From Fibrobacter sp. (lineage in GTDB: Bacteria; Fibrobacterota; Fibrobacteria; Fibrobacterales; Fibrobacteraceae), in NCBI GenBank assembly GCA_017959225.1, contig JAGDBD010000072.1, positions 1-41,930 of the forward strand: a stretch of 41,930 nt of DNA, given 5' to 3'. This document shows positions 1-8,600 of this stretch, in pieces (position 1 is the stretch's first letter; each line of letters starts with the position of its first letter). Under the pieces are notes generated by a model. It worked only from the letters and a program-made list of their open reading frames with translations, had not been told where the DNA came from and did no database searches. A program made the position numbers and the translations under genes.

Positions 1-52
<52 letters not shown>

Positions 53-64
53 GGGGGTGTCCCA

Positions 65-93
65 AGTATAGAAAATAAAATGCAAATTGTCAA
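65..93 (-). promoter_or_regulatory. sigma70-type promoter of the edge tRNA-Gly
   Basis: On the minus strand TTGACA (93-88) is followed by exactly 17 bases and TATACT (70-65). The tRNA 5' end at 52 lies 12 bases beyond the -10 box, the usual distance for a tRNA transcript with a short leader. This near-consensus promoter helps calibrate promoter reading elsewhere in the window. Confidence 0.8.
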
Positions 94-154
94 AGGGGTT
101 CCTTTGAAAAAAAATCAAATTTTTTCACATTTAGGAAATGGATTTTTTTTTGAA

Positions 155-186
155 TAAAAAAGAAAAACCACTCTAGAAGAGTGGTT
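155..186 (-). terminator. Rho-independent terminator after tRNA-Gly
   Basis: On the minus strand an 8-bp stem AACCACTC/GAGTGGTT (186-179 and 173-166) with a 5-base loop is followed by a T-rich run. It sits 8 bases after the tRNA-Gly 3' end at 195, so the two glycine tRNA genes are separate transcription units, each with promoter, and this one with its own terminator. Confidence 0.88.
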
Positions 187-194
187 GGTAAGAG

Positions 195-267
<73 letters not shown>

Positions 268-279
268 GAGGACACGCCA

Positions 280-308
280 ATTATAGATATAAAAATTTTC
301 TGCGTCAA
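280..308 (-). promoter_or_regulatory. sigma70-type promoter of tRNA-Gly
   Basis: On the minus strand TTGACG (308-303), a 17-base spacer and a perfect TATAAT (285-280) precede the tRNA 5' end at 267 by 12 bases. It lies just after the stop codon of the cyclase gene (337) on the same strand, so tRNA transcription does not depend on read-through from that gene. Confidence 0.82.
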
Positions 309-336
309 GGGGTGATTGCGAGAATTTCTGATTTTT

Positions 337-1443
337 TTAATCAAAATCTACAGACTCGGTGGAATTGTCCGGCTTCATGAATCGCAGGGCGTATACGCAG
401 GTTTCGTTGCTCTTTCCTTTGAGTTCAAAAGATCCTTTGGGCAGCGGGTGGTAACGACCGACGTTGGGAAGCTTGTCGAGGAGTTCTTTTGAAATCAAAA
501 ATTCTTCGCCGAGCATTCCACAGAGATCCTGCAATCGGGATGTGGTGTTGATGGCGTCTCCGTGGTAAGCCATTTCGCTGCGGAAGTTCCCGACTTCGGT
601 CATGGTGACTTTTCCCCAGTGGGCTGCGGCTTTGAATGTGGGGTACGCTCCGAATTGGGAGCGGAACCGTCTACGGGTTCTAAAGAAGCAGCGTTTTAAA
701 TCGTCAAAGCAAAGGACGGGATTGGGCTTTTTTCGGCAAGCGGAAAGTGGCCATGTCAAATAAACGCCGTCCCCGGCGATTTGGTAAATGTCTCCACCGT
801 TTTCTTCGCAACAGTTGGAAAGCAGACGGTAATACTCTTTTAAAAAACGGCTGTATTTGATGTGCCCCATTTGTTCTGCAAGGTGTGTGGAATGGCGAAG
901 ATCCACGAACATGAAAACGAGTTCAACTTCTGTCGGATTCTGGGTTTTGCCGAGGACTGCATTGATAAAAACGTTGGGCCCGAACTTTTTGTTCACAGAA
1001 CGGATGAACGTAATGAAGTAACCGCAGAAAACGCCATAAATGGCAAACGACTGTACCGCAGGCTTTTGAAAGGCGTCCCGTAACGCTTCAAGTCCCTGTT
1101 CGTCGATAAAAAATCCGTCCTTGTACCAGTTCTGCACCAGAATGCAGATCGCAATATCGATAAAAACGGTGGCGGTAAAATACCAAAGGCGAATTAGAAA
1201 TGCACCGATTACCGGGCGGGGATCGTGATCGTCCCGCAGAACGATGACATCATAGACGCCGTGGGAAAGTCCGGTAAAAATCGAGAACTGGATGATCGTT
1301 AAAATGAGCGTTAAATCCGTTGCTTCAGGCGTTCCATAAAAATGGAAAAAGAAAAAAAGCAGACTAAAAAACATCCAGCCGCAGATGTAAAACGCGATGG
1401 ATTTGATTTTACGTTTTTGAAGTCGAGAACTGATCAGCGCCAT
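337..1443 (-). CDS. Membrane-anchored class III adenylate/guanylate cyclase
   Basis: The 368-residue protein would make a cyclic nucleotide from ATP or GTP. Four to five hydrophobic segments (about residues 15-37, 43-62, 78-104, 130-148) form an N-terminal membrane anchor. The C-terminal half (about 172-330) is a class III cyclase domain with the first metal Asp in FVDLRHST (D181), the second in AGDGVYL (D225) and the transition-state Asn/Arg pair in INTTSR (N299, R303). Both metal ligands are present, so activity is plausible; substrate preference cannot be read securely. Signal input is probably through the membrane part, since no known sensory domain is visible. A possible tiny membrane protein gene ends 12 bases upstream. 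No clear Shine-Dalgarno precedes the ATG. Confidence 0.9.
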   Translation of the reverse strand: MALISSRLQKRKIKSIAFYICGWMFFSLLFFFFHFYGTPEATDLTLILTIIQFSIFTGLSHGVYDVIVLRDDHDPRPVIGAFLIRLWYFTATVFIDIAICILVQNWYKDGFFIDEQGLEALRDAFQKPAVQSFAIYGVFCGYFITFIRSVNKKFGPNVFINAVLGKTQNPTEVELVFMFVDLRHSTHLAEQMGHIKYSRFLKEYYRLLSNCCEENGGDIYQIAGDGVYLTWPLSACRKKPNPVLCFDDLKRCFFRTRRRFRSQFGAYPTFKAAAHWGKVTMTEVGNFRSEMAYHGDAINTTSRLQDLCGMLGEEFLISKELLDKLPNVGRYHPLPKGSFELKGKSNETCVYALRFMKPDNSTESVDFD

Positions 1444-1455
1444 GTAGCAAAGTCT

Positions 1456-1635
1456 CTAGTGCAAAAAAAGGGGAAGGCTCCACAGCATGAGCGCAAGAAA
1501 AATTTCCTTGTAAGAGGGTCCAAAAAGAAGCGCGGATACAAGGACGAGAACGGCGGCAGACAACAGAAAAAACAGGATAGAAGGCATCCTTTTTTTGAGC
1601 AATATTTTGATTTTCGATTGTTCTGCCACACGCAT
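1456..1635 (-). CDS. Putative small membrane protein, 59 aa
   Basis: An ORF reads from ATG at 1635 to a TAG at 1456, 12 bases before the cyclase start, on the same strand. The product has a basic N-terminus (MRVAEQSKIKILLKKR) followed by two strongly hydrophobic stretches separated by GPSYKE, so a two-pass inner membrane peptide is likely. A GGGA lies about 9 bases before the ATG. It fills the otherwise empty gap between hemW and the cyclase, which favours it being real. It is not recognised as any family. The reading frame continues upstream into hemW antisense, so the start is a judgement. Confidence 0.45.
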   Translation of the reverse strand: MRVAEQSKIKILLKKRMPSILFFLLSAAVLVLVSALLFGPSYKEIFLALMLWSLPLFLH

Positions 1636-1645
1636 AATATATATT
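1618..1645 (+). promoter_or_regulatory. Possible hemW promoter, leaderless type
   Basis: TTGTTC (1618-1623), 16 bases, TATATT (1640-1645). The -10 box ends 8 bases before the hemW ATG at 1654, which puts the predicted transcript start within about two bases of the start codon. TATATT is also the -10 box of the tRNA-Ala gene in this window. The -35 match is only partial. Confidence 0.4.
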
Positions 1646-1653
1646 CCCAATCG

Positions 1654-2793
1654 ATGAACGGACTTTACATTCACGTTCCTTTTTGTACAAAAATTTGCGG
1701 CTACTGCGATTTTGCAACGGTGGCCTGTTCGCCCCGTCTTTTCCGCGAATATGTGGACCTTTTGCTTTGTGAAGCGAAAGAACGTTTGAAAGACCATGGG
1801 GATTTTGTCAAGAATTTGCAGACCGTATACTTCGGCGGAGGAACGCCCACAGCCCTTCCCATAGAAGAGTTTACGCGTTTGGTGCAAGGCTTGGAAGCTT
1901 TAGGCGTGCATTTGAAAGAAATGCGGGAAGTGGATTTAGAATGCAATCCCGATTCTTCGACGGATGAAATTCTTGAAAATGCCTATTCCCTGGGAGTGAA
2001 TCGTTTTAGCCTTGGAATTCAAACCTTTGACGACGCTCTTTTGCAAATGATAGGGCGCAAGGGCTCTGCCGCGCAGAGCCGAGAAGCCCTTTCGAGAATT
2101 CTAAATTTCACTCGAAAAAAGAATCTCCATGCCACAGCCGATCTGATGTTTTGGCTTCCGGGGCAAACCTTGGAACGCTTTGAACAGGACGTTTCGGAAC
2201 TAGCGGAATCGGGAATCGGGCATGTGAGCTTTTACGGGCTCTCCCTTCATCCCCATACAGTTTTAGGGAATCGAGCCGAAAAAGGTGAAATCTCCTTGGA
2301 TGAAGATCTTTACCCGGAAATGTATCGGTCAGGAGTTCGCATTTTACAGGAGCACGGGATTGAACGCTATGAAGTTTCCAATTTTGCTCGCCCAGGTGAA
2401 GAAAGCTTGCACAATCGAAATTATTGGAAACGGGGCGAATATTTAGGTCTTGGTCCCAGCGCCCACGGATTTATTCGTGATAAACGCATGGCTGCGCCTT
2501 CCCGCTATTTGGCGTGGAAACACTGGGTGGAATCCGGCGCAAAGGAATCGGGCATGGAAGTGGACTGCCTTGGAAAAAAGGAGCGTGTGGAAGAAAAAAT
2601 TTGGCTTTCGCTCCGTACCCGCGAAGGGCTTGACCTGCAACTGCTTGAACAAGAAGAGTTTACGATAATTCCAAACGAAAAAATCCAGCGGTGGATTCAA
2701 AAAGGTTACTTGCAAAAAAACGGAACTCAAATTTCCCTTTGCGGGGACGGCTGGATTTGGATGGATTCCATTGTCGAAGATTTTTTGCCGTAG
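1654..2793 (+). CDS. hemW: HemW-type radical SAM heme chaperone
   Basis: The 379-residue protein belongs to the coproporphyrinogen-III-oxidase-like radical SAM family now known as HemW, which binds heme and delivers it to client enzymes. The N-terminus MNGLYIHVPFC leads into the cluster motif CTKICGYC (CxxxCxxC, 4Fe-4S), followed by YFGGGTPT and the ECNPD segment typical of the family; FGFSLGIQTFDD-like wording appears as RFSLGIQTFDD. The frame stays open upstream to 1342, but that part runs antisense to the cyclase and has no family similarity, so ATG 1654 is chosen. Length matches the family (about 370-390). There is no Shine-Dalgarno; a TATATT box lies 8 bases upstream. Confidence 0.93.
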   Translation: MNGLYIHVPFCTKICGYCDFATVACSPRLFREYVDLLLCEAKERLKDHGDFVKNLQTVYFGGGTPTALPIEEFTRLVQGLEALGVHLKEMREVDLECNPDSSTDEILENAYSLGVNRFSLGIQTFDDALLQMIGRKGSAAQSREALSRILNFTRKKNLHATADLMFWLPGQTLERFEQDVSELAESGIGHVSFYGLSLHPHTVLGNRAEKGEISLDEDLYPEMYRSGVRILQEHGIERYEVSNFARPGEESLHNRNYWKRGEYLGLGPSAHGFIRDKRMAAPSRYLAWKHWVESGAKESGMEVDCLGKKERVEEKIWLSLRTREGLDLQLLEQEEFTIIPNEKIQRWIQKGYLQKNGTQISLCGDGWIWMDSIVEDFLP

Positions 2794-2818
2794 CGTTTTG
2801 TTTTCTGTTGCAAAAACC

Positions 2819-2829
2819 TTACATTGTAA
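2819..2829. promoter_or_regulatory. Palindrome TTACATTGTAA
   Basis: An 11-base perfect palindrome sits in the 120-base gap between hemW and the large secreted protein gene. Similar half-sites (TTGTAA, TTACAA) recur before the exported gene near 41490. It could be an operator, but nothing here identifies a regulator. Confidence 0.25.
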
Positions 2830-2875
2830 ATATCTGAGTACATTCAGAAATATTTGGGTTATTTTACATAATAAG

Positions 2876-2895
2876 AATGTCATTTTTGTGACATT
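2876..2895. repeat. Inverted repeat AATGTCA-N6-TGACATT
   Basis: A 7-bp inverted repeat with a 6-base loop lies 18 bases before the ATG at 2914, just after a CATAAT box at 2867-2872 that could be a -10 element. It would fall in the 5' leader or operator of the secreted-protein gene. The downstream T run is too short for a convincing hemW terminator. Confidence 0.35.
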
Positions 2896-2913
2896 GTTTT
2901 GTGAGATTCGTGT

Positions 2914-5598
2914 ATGTTTCGATTGGTGATGAATTTTGTATTTGCAAGGACCTTTGGCGCTGTAGCCCTTTTGGCTGCGGTGGCTTTTTCGGCTACCCAA
3001 TGCCCGGTAGACGGACTTTGCCGCTATTATTCTATTTATACGTCCCCCATTTCTTATTTGTGGACAGTTCCGGATGGCGTAAGTCCTAACGATCAGTCCA
3101 GTGCTATTAAAGGGGCGAGCTTTTTTGTCTATGCGCCCAATGATACGTTGACATTGAATCCGTGTACCAAGGATTATACCTCCGGAAAGACGACTTGTAC
3201 AACGGAAACCCTGTCGCATCCGACAGCTTCGGTGACTTCCGATACGGAAAAGGGCTTTTACTATGTGAAAGCTTCCTCCCAGTTTCCGGTTTCGGACATT
3301 CCTTTAGGCATTGTGGTGAGCGAAAATGCGGATCCGGTGGTGTTTCGCTATTACACGTTTTATGTACCGGATTTTGAATATTCCTATGTGAATGCGAATG
3401 GAGATACGACGGTTATCGATGAAGACATGGTTTATGGTCTTTCGGTGGATTCCGCTTTGACGATTTACGTTCGCACGGTGATCCCTGTGGGGCCGGATTC
3501 CGGCTTGACAGATTCGACGATTCACAACCGTTCTTTTTATTTGAATCCGAAGCGGGGCTCGGAAAATTTGGTGTTTACCACTTTGGCTGGCGATACGACG
3601 GATCGCGTTATTTTAGAAAAGGGCCGTGGAGCTTTCCGGATTTTGGCATCTTCTGCGGTTTCGGGGGGAGGCTTTACGGCCAGCGGCCTTGTGAATCCGT
3701 CGGATTCCTCGTATTTTATCAATGCGGATTTCCCGGGATCCATTTCGTTTGAATATCCGGATCTGCCCTCTCTCGACAGCGCTTTTATTTACGACGCCAA
3801 TGGGGACGGCGTAGGCGATAGCATTATCGCGTACTTCTCTGGAAAAACGGAAACGGTTTCGTTAGACAGCTTCTTTACTACGTGGCCAAATGGCGGAAAA
3901 CTGGTGAAGTATTCGGGCGATTATAGCTTGAATTCCAAGGGGACAGTCCTTGAACTTTTGGACGTGAAAACTTCCCTGGCAAAGGATTCCGCGACAGGGG
4001 ACTTGATTGTTTATGTGACGTCGGAACAGAGCGGCTCGACTGCGGAATTAAGCACCGCTTTAGAAGATCGCATTGGACCTGTGATTCAAAGCGTGACTCT
4101 TATTGCCGGAAAGGACGGTGCAAAGGATACCCTTGTGGTGGATTTCAACAAGGATCTGGACACGTCTTTTACAAAAGGTTCTGTATTGCAACTTTCTAAC
4201 GGCGAAAAGGTGGAAGTAACGGCGATTTCGAAAGACGGATCCCGCTGGATTTTTACCACGAAATCCGGTGCCGTGGACGTGGGGGATTCCCTTTCCGTGG
4301 TGGTTGGACTTGGAGATTTGGGACTTGTGACGGCGGACGGAAACGTGGCGACGTACAACCGACCGGCCGTGGTGACGAATGCGGGACATGTGTATCTTTC
4401 CAACGAAAATAACGGATTTTTTGATGCAAACGGTGACGGTCGCATGGATTCGGTGACGATCGGTTTAGAAAGCCCCATTTCGGAAGAGGAACTTTCCCTG
4501 TTGCATTTCCAGTTCTACTGGCTCGATGCGGATGGAAAAGAAATGATCATTTCCCCGGATCCGGAAGACTTGACCCTTTCCGAAGATGGAAAAATCATTT
4601 CGTACAAACTTTCGGAAAAGGAACAGTCCAAGGTGATGCCGAACCTTACGTCTATCGATAATTCGGATACTTATGGATATTCGGCACTGGAAGGGTTTTC
4701 GGTTATCAACGGCGATACGACTTCTACGGTCCAGTATTTGGACATGAACGATCGCATGGCTCCGGTGGTGACTTCCACATTCTTGAATCCGGAATCGAGC
4801 AGTGATGATCGCCCGGACCGTCTGGTGATTACTTTTTCGGAACCGATCGACGTGGAATCCATTAGCAATCCGAACTTTATCGGTTTTGTGGTGAACGGCG
4901 ATACGACCTATTTTGATTTCTCTTATGCGATTTGGAACGACGACAGCACTCAGGTTTCCCTGTTGCTTGGCGAAGATTTGAATCTGCTTGAAAGAGCTAA
5001 TCCGAACGATTCGCTTTTTATTAATCCCCAGGCGACTTTTGCGGACAAGAATGGCAATGCGGTGAATGAAACATCGGTAACGGTGGGAATTGAAGGGGAT
5101 CCCCGGGTTGTTATGGAAACCGCTTCCATGGTAGGACTCGACCGTGTAGCTTTGGCCGAAGACGGTCCTGAATTCACCGAAAGATTCTTCCCGGAAGGAA
5201 CTTCGACAAAATCGGAAATGGGAAAATCTTTGGGCGTGATGCTTGACATCGCCTTCTCAACGATTTTCTCGGACTCCGCGGACGGGGAATTGGATCTAGA
5301 AAAGGTGGGCTTGCGCTGGTCCATGGAAATTTACACGAATACAGGCTCGTTTGTCGCTAGTGCGAGCAATAAGATTCTTTGCAACGACAAGGATTTTGAG
5401 GGAAATTGTTTCGAAAATTCGAAACGCCTTTACCTGCGTTGGAATTTACGTTCGAACAAGGGACGTAAAGCGGGCGTTGGCGTTTATCTGGCGCAGTTCC
5501 ATTTGAAGGTTTATGGGGAAAAGAATTCCTATACTTACGACAAGATCTTTAAATGGGGTGTCCATGGTGGAAAAAATGGACTTGCCTTGGATGATTGA
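2914..5598 (+). CDS. Large secreted protein with Ig-like and Ca-binding-type repeats
   Basis: The 894-residue protein begins with a signal peptide (hydrophobic stretch about residues 8-26, cleavage likely near AFSA). The body looks like a string of beta-sandwich modules; segments such as LVITFSEPIDVESI resemble SbsA/Big_5-type Ig-like domains. Two acidic loops, DANGDGVGDS (coded near 3793) and DANGDGRMDS (near 4422), look like calcium-binding DxNxDG loops. The last 80 residues carry two cysteines and a module ending in GVGVYLAQFHLKVYG, similar to the end of the next protein and reminiscent of FlgD-like/sorting C-terminal domains. The stop is 14 bases before the next ATG, so the two are co-transcribed. 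An internal Met at residue 6 is an alternative start. Exact function is unknown; surface or adhesion role is inference. Confidence 0.88.
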   Translation: MFRLVMNFVFARTFGAVALLAAVAFSATQCPVDGLCRYYSIYTSPISYLWTVPDGVSPNDQSSAIKGASFFVYAPNDTLTLNPCTKDYTSGKTTCTTETLSHPTASVTSDTEKGFYYVKASSQFPVSDIPLGIVVSENADPVVFRYYTFYVPDFEYSYVNANGDTTVIDEDMVYGLSVDSALTIYVRTVIPVGPDSGLTDSTIHNRSFYLNPKRGSENLVFTTLAGDTTDRVILEKGRGAFRILASSAVSGGGFTASGLVNPSDSSYFINADFPGSISFEYPDLPSLDSAFIYDANGDGVGDSIIAYFSGKTETVSLDSFFTTWPNGGKLVKYSGDYSLNSKGTVLELLDVKTSLAKDSATGDLIVYVTSEQSGSTAELSTALEDRIGPVIQSVTLIAGKDGAKDTLVVDFNKDLDTSFTKGSVLQLSNGEKVEVTAISKDGSRWIFTTKSGAVDVGDSLSVVVGLGDLGLVTADGNVATYNRPAVVTNAGHVYLSNENNGFFDANGDGRMDSVTIGLESPISEEELSLLHFQFYWLDADGKEMIISPDPEDLTLSEDGKIISYKLSEKEQSKVMPNLTSIDNSDTYGYSALEGFSVINGDTTSTVQYLDMNDRMAPVVTSTFLNPESSSDDRPDRLVITFSEPIDVESISNPNFIGFVVNGDTTYFDFSYAIWNDDSTQVSLLLGEDLNLLERANPNDSLFINPQATFADKNGNAVNETSVTVGIEGDPRVVMETASMVGLDRVALAEDGPEFTERFFPEGTSTKSEMGKSLGVMLDIAFSTIFSDSADGELDLEKVGLRWSMEIYTNTGSFVASASNKILCNDKDFEGNCFENSKRLYLRWNLRSNKGRKAGVGVYLAQFHLKVYGEKNSYTYDKIFKWGVHGGKNGLALDD

Positions 5599-5612
5599 TT
5601 GGAGGAATTGAG

Positions 5613-8600
5613 ATGAATATCGAAAAAAAATTCCTTGCCTTACGATGGCTTTTGGTTGCGACTGCATTTGCGTTCGCAGATAGCTCGGACTCGGTGACGG
5701 TGAATACACCGTATAACCCGGCGACGGGTATCTGGATTCAGCAAGTGGGCGATTTGTATCCTTCGGCGAGTACGACGGAAACGGTTTACTATACCCGGTA
5801 CAGTTCGCAGTTGAGTGCGAAATCCTTGGATTATTATTACGACGGAAATGGTTATTTGAAGCTTTCGAATAAAAAGCTGCTTTGTCGGACTCCGGGTGCG
5901 GATGGCATTGTGCACCATCCGGATGGAGATTTGCTCGTGGCTGGCCAGGGCAATAACCAGGTGTACAAAGTGAACATGAACGCTTCGGATACGTTGACAT
6001 CTGCCTGTGTCACGAAATCGGTGTCTTCCGGTGTGGGGAGTTCTACGTACCATTTGATGGTGAACCCGGACAACTCGGTTTTGTGGTCTGCGGGTATTCC
6101 GGGCAATTTGGTAAGCTATGCTGTGGATTCCGCGACTGCTGGACGGTTGGAAAAAATTCGCCAGGTGAAAGTCCATGGCAGTGTTACAAATATCACGACG
6201 ATCATTTGGGATCAGACGGGACAGGCTTACTATACGCGTTCCAGTAATCTGGGTACGATTTCGAGATCTTCTTCCAATAACGCTCAGTTCGGTATGATCG
6301 TGGATACGACTTGTGCGATCTCTGCAGATCCTTGCCCGGCTAAGTATATCACCGCGTTAAAGACCAAAACCCTTATCGATTCGTTAAAAGGTGCTCACGG
6401 TGCAAGCTTTGACGAATATTCAAATACGATTCTTTTGTTCGGCGATTCGCATATTGTGCAGATCGATCCGACGACCCGCAAAGTCGTTGCGGACGTGGAC
6501 CTTCGTAAGTACATGTTCCCCGACAGCTTGATGACAGGAAATTATTCGGCTAACAGCGCAGAAACAAATGGCTATGCGATAAAAAATTCTAGTGAAATCC
6601 GTTGGCTTTTGGACCAAGGTACGGCAGACCACAAGGGACATATTTTTGTCGCATCCAATTCGGGCCATTTGGTGTTCCTCGATTACACGTCCAACCCGAA
6701 TAAGTTGATCAACAACAACATTTTGATTCATGTCCAGTGGATCGACAATTACTTGGACGATTTGGCTCCGATCGCAGGCGCAGGATCTAACCGTACTTCG
6801 GCAAATACGAATGGCGGCACGGTTCTTTCTTCCAATTCCCATTCGAGTTCGAGCGCAGCCATTTATCGGGAATCTTCGAGCTCCGTTCAGTCTTCAAGTT
6901 CTAAAAATAATTCGAGCAGTTCGTCGGTGGGATCCGGTTCGAATTCAAGTTCAAGCTCCGTGCAAAAGTCTTCGAGCAGTGGCACGGGCGCAGGGGACAA
7001 TCCGAATTCATCGAGCAGCGGCACGGGCACGGGTAACGACCCGAATTCATCGAGCAGCGGCACAGGCTCAGGTAACGATTCCGGTTCTTCAAGTTCCCGT
7101 TCGGGATCCGGCGATGACGATGTACCGGGCGGATCAAGCTCTAGCGTTTCGGGCGGCGGCGATGACTGGATTCCGCCTTGGGTGAACGATTCCACAACCT
7201 ATGCAGGTTTGGAAGATGAAGATGCGGAAACCGAAAGCGGTGCTGACGTGTATCCGACAAACGACAAAAGCGACAAGGGCGATACCTTGGTGACGGGAGG
7301 ATCGAAGCTGATTCCTGTATCTTCGGAATCCTCGTCGGGTTTGAACACCGTTGAAATCAATGGCAATACCTATGTCACGGATTCTACGGCATCTTCGACT
7401 CCGCTTCCATCCTTTGGTTCGGATGCGTCTTCGGCAACGGGCCGTGAAGCGGTGAATGTGGGCGATGTTATCCAGATTACTTTGGATGCAGATAAGATCA
7501 AGGATTACTTCGGTGATGCGGATTCCATATTTGTTTCCGGTTCAGAAGGGCTTGTGTTTGTGGATCCGTCAAATCCCAGCGATCCTTCGGCAAATATTGC
7601 GGTACCGGTGACAGGTTCGGATATTTCGATCTGGGTTTCGGCAGATACAGTCGTTTCGGTGGGTAGCATTTACTTTACCGATAAAGATGGTCATTTGATT
7701 ATTTTCGACGGCATCAATTTCTATGATGCGATTCCGAAGGCGGAAACGGGTTATATCCAAGATTCGGATGACGATGGTTATTTGGATTCTTTGGAAGTGA
7801 TTCTTGCCGATACGATTCCGAGCGCTATTTCTGTGACAGGACTTGCAATCGTTGTGAATGGAGATACTTTAGACGTAACAAGTGCGATTACGGTATCGGG
7901 TTCTCGAATTTACGCCAGCGCGGAAGGACTTTCTTTGGAAACGGACAAGTTCCCGGAGGATGCTCGTGTCATCATTACCTATACAAGCGAATCGGGCACA
8001 AGCTACCGCAGAGACACGGGACTTTTGCAGTTAGGTTCCCATGTGATCAAGCAAGCATATGCCATCCGCAACAAGTCGGGCAAGGACTCGCTCTTTATTG
8101 AGTTTAACATTGACATTATTCCGGCGGATTTGAATAGCCCGGAAATGATTGTCTGGTTGAACGGAATGGGCTTTGATCTCGACGAAGTAAAAGTGTATTT
8201 GCCGACGAAGAACATGATCATTCTCGTGGGAGATTCGCTGGGATTGAACGGCTCTACCGATTATGTAACTTTGGCTCCGGCGGCTACATTCCATAACCTT
8301 TCGTTCATTGCAACGACGGAATATGAACGTCAGGTTCCGGTGACGGTGACGGACCGTTATCCGTCTGCAACGAGCGTGCAGTATTACGATACCGACGGCG
8401 ACGGGGCGTTGGACTCGATTTCTGTGCAGTTCTCGTCGAAGGTGTCTGCGGAAGATCTGCAAAACTATTACTTCTCGTTCCCATGGTATAGTTCTCGTGG
8501 ACTTCTGATCGAACTGCAGGCGCTGCCGAGAGATTTGATTTTGAGCTCGGACGGTATGAGCGTGGGCTGGGTCGTGAAGAGCAATGTGAATGTGGCATCG

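Noticed and set aside
1342..1653. Upstream extension of hemW to 1342
   Set aside because: The extra 104 codons run antisense to the cyclase and its upstream ORF; HemW proteins begin close to the LYIHVPFC motif.
2876..2900. Terminator for hemW
   Set aside because: The hairpin is AT-rich and not followed by a proper T run; it lies close to the next start and is better seen as an operator or leader element.
6840..7160. Possible CRISPR or other non-coding repeat array
   Set aside because: The repeats are in frame, code for a Ser/Gly linker and have no spacer-repeat structure.
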